From Rubrivivax sp. (GTDB lineage Bacteria > Pseudomonadota > Gammaproteobacteria > Burkholderiales > Burkholderiaceae_C): 5,641 bases of DNA. Positions 5,242 to 5,641 of the stretch are shown here, piece after piece; the stretch's first letter is position 1, and each line of letters opens with the position of its first letter. The stretch covers positions 1 through 5,641 of the forward strand of contig JAUYAJ010000355.1 of NCBI GenBank assembly GCA_030693565.1. The letters are read 5' to 3'. The notes beneath the pieces are model-generated. The model was given only the letters and a program-made list of their open reading frames with translations, was not told the origin of the DNA and searched no databases. A program made the translations under genes and the position numbers.

Positions 5242-5641
5242 CGCCGCCTCCGCCCATCACGATCTGGCCTTCTTCGGCCAGGCGGCGGACGATCTTGAGG
5301 ATCTCCTTCTGCTCGGACTCGACCTCGGACAGCCGCACCGGGCCGCGGCCCTCCAGGTCTTCGCGCAGGGTTTCGGCCGCTCGCGTCGACATGTTCTTGA
5401 AGATCTTCTCGCGCAGCGCGGGCGTCGCACCCTTGAGCGCAACCACCAGCGACTCGGACTGCACTTCCTTCATCAGCGCCTGGATGCCCTTGTCGTCGAT
5501 CTTGTTCAGATCGTCGAAGGTGAACATGTTGTCCATGATCTTCTGCGCCAGGTCGCCGTCGGCCTCGCGCACGTAGTCGAGCACGGCGGTCTCGATCGAA
5601 TTGCCCAGCATGTTGAGGATTTCCGCCGCCGCCTTGACGCC
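5225..5641 (-). CDS. fliG: FliG, flagellar motor switch protein (3' part, begins beyond the right edge)
   Basis: FliG is the C-ring protein that contacts MotA and generates torque. The window holds the last 138 codons plus TAA; the frame is open to the right edge, so the missing N-terminal part reflects the window boundary. The first residues (GVKAAAEILN) match the end of the FliG middle domain. The C-terminal domain follows with the conserved hinge MFTF (window residues 38-41) and the torque helix with charged positions equivalent to E. coli K264, R281, D288, D289 and R297. All keep their charge here, with Glu at the 288 position (K in ALKGA, R in STRAA, ED in LREDLEG, R in GPVRL). The protein ends MGGGGDEQLV. 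The glycine run is encoded by the DNA that also carries the fliH ribosome binding site, and the last 17 nt overlap fliH. Confidence 0.98.
   Translation of the reverse strand, partial: GVKAAAEILNMLGNSIETAVLDYVREADGDLAQKIMDNMFTFDDLNKIDDKGIQALMKEVQSESLVVALKGATPALREKIFKNMSTRAAETLREDLEGRGPVRLSEVESEQKEILKIVRRLAEEGQIVMGGGGDEQLV
5247..5251 (-). promoter_or_regulatory. Ribosome binding site of fliH, inside fliG codons
   Basis: The minus strand reads GGAGG, 5 nt before the fliH ATG at 5241. It falls within the glycine codons at the end of fliG, so one stretch serves as both FliG coding sequence and fliH translation signal. It supports Met1 rather than Met8 as the FliH start. Confidence 0.82.

Noticed and set aside
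1..5641. Search for a new defence, mobile or biosynthetic system in the window
   Set aside because: Every gene fits the standard flagellar order from fliG to fliM. There are no transposase, integrase, toxin-antitoxin, CRISPR repeat or tRNA signals and no unexplained coding gap.

Overview
The window is one strand-coherent block of flagellar genes, all read on the minus strand. Going from the right edge to the left edge the order is fliG (3' part only), fliH, fliI, fliJ, fliK, fliL and fliM (5' part only). Gene order, high G+C, third-position G/C bias and the style of the proteins (FliM starting NQQILSQDEVDALLQG, FliL ending in HFSNFIIQ) point to a betaproteobacterium. Burkholderiales is the best guess, perhaps one of the Leptothrix/Rubrivivax/Ideonella-type genera. 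This placement is inferred from memory of these families, not from a search.

Right part (2498-5641), the fliGHIJK unit. These genes are packed as an operon: fliG and fliH overlap by 17 nt, fliH and fliI overlap by 4 nt (ATGA), fliI and fliJ are 28 nt apart, and fliJ and fliK are 8 nt apart. FliG is the rotor protein that meets the stator. FliH, FliI and FliJ form the soluble ATPase complex of the flagellar type III export machine. FliK is the secreted hook-length ruler and substrate-specificity switch.

Left part (1-1408), the start of a fliLM... unit. A 223-nt non-coding gap separates fliK from fliL, by far the largest gap here. It holds three separate inverted repeats, one followed by a short T run on the transcript strand, plus a weak promoter-like element. 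This is the most likely transcription boundary. FliL is the single-pass membrane protein near the stator and FliM the C-ring protein that binds CheY-P. FliM starts with GTG behind a strong Shine-Dalgarno sequence and runs off the left edge. A further inverted repeat lies in the 93-nt fliL-fliM gap.

I see no mobile element, CRISPR, tRNA/rRNA or unfamiliar gene system. Long open frames on the plus strand are the usual antisense shadows of high-GC genes. The points worth a second look are small: hairpins in the two leaders, low-complexity insertions in FliL, FliH and FliK (two carrying exact short tandem DNA repeats), and a fliJ start with no visible ribosome binding site.
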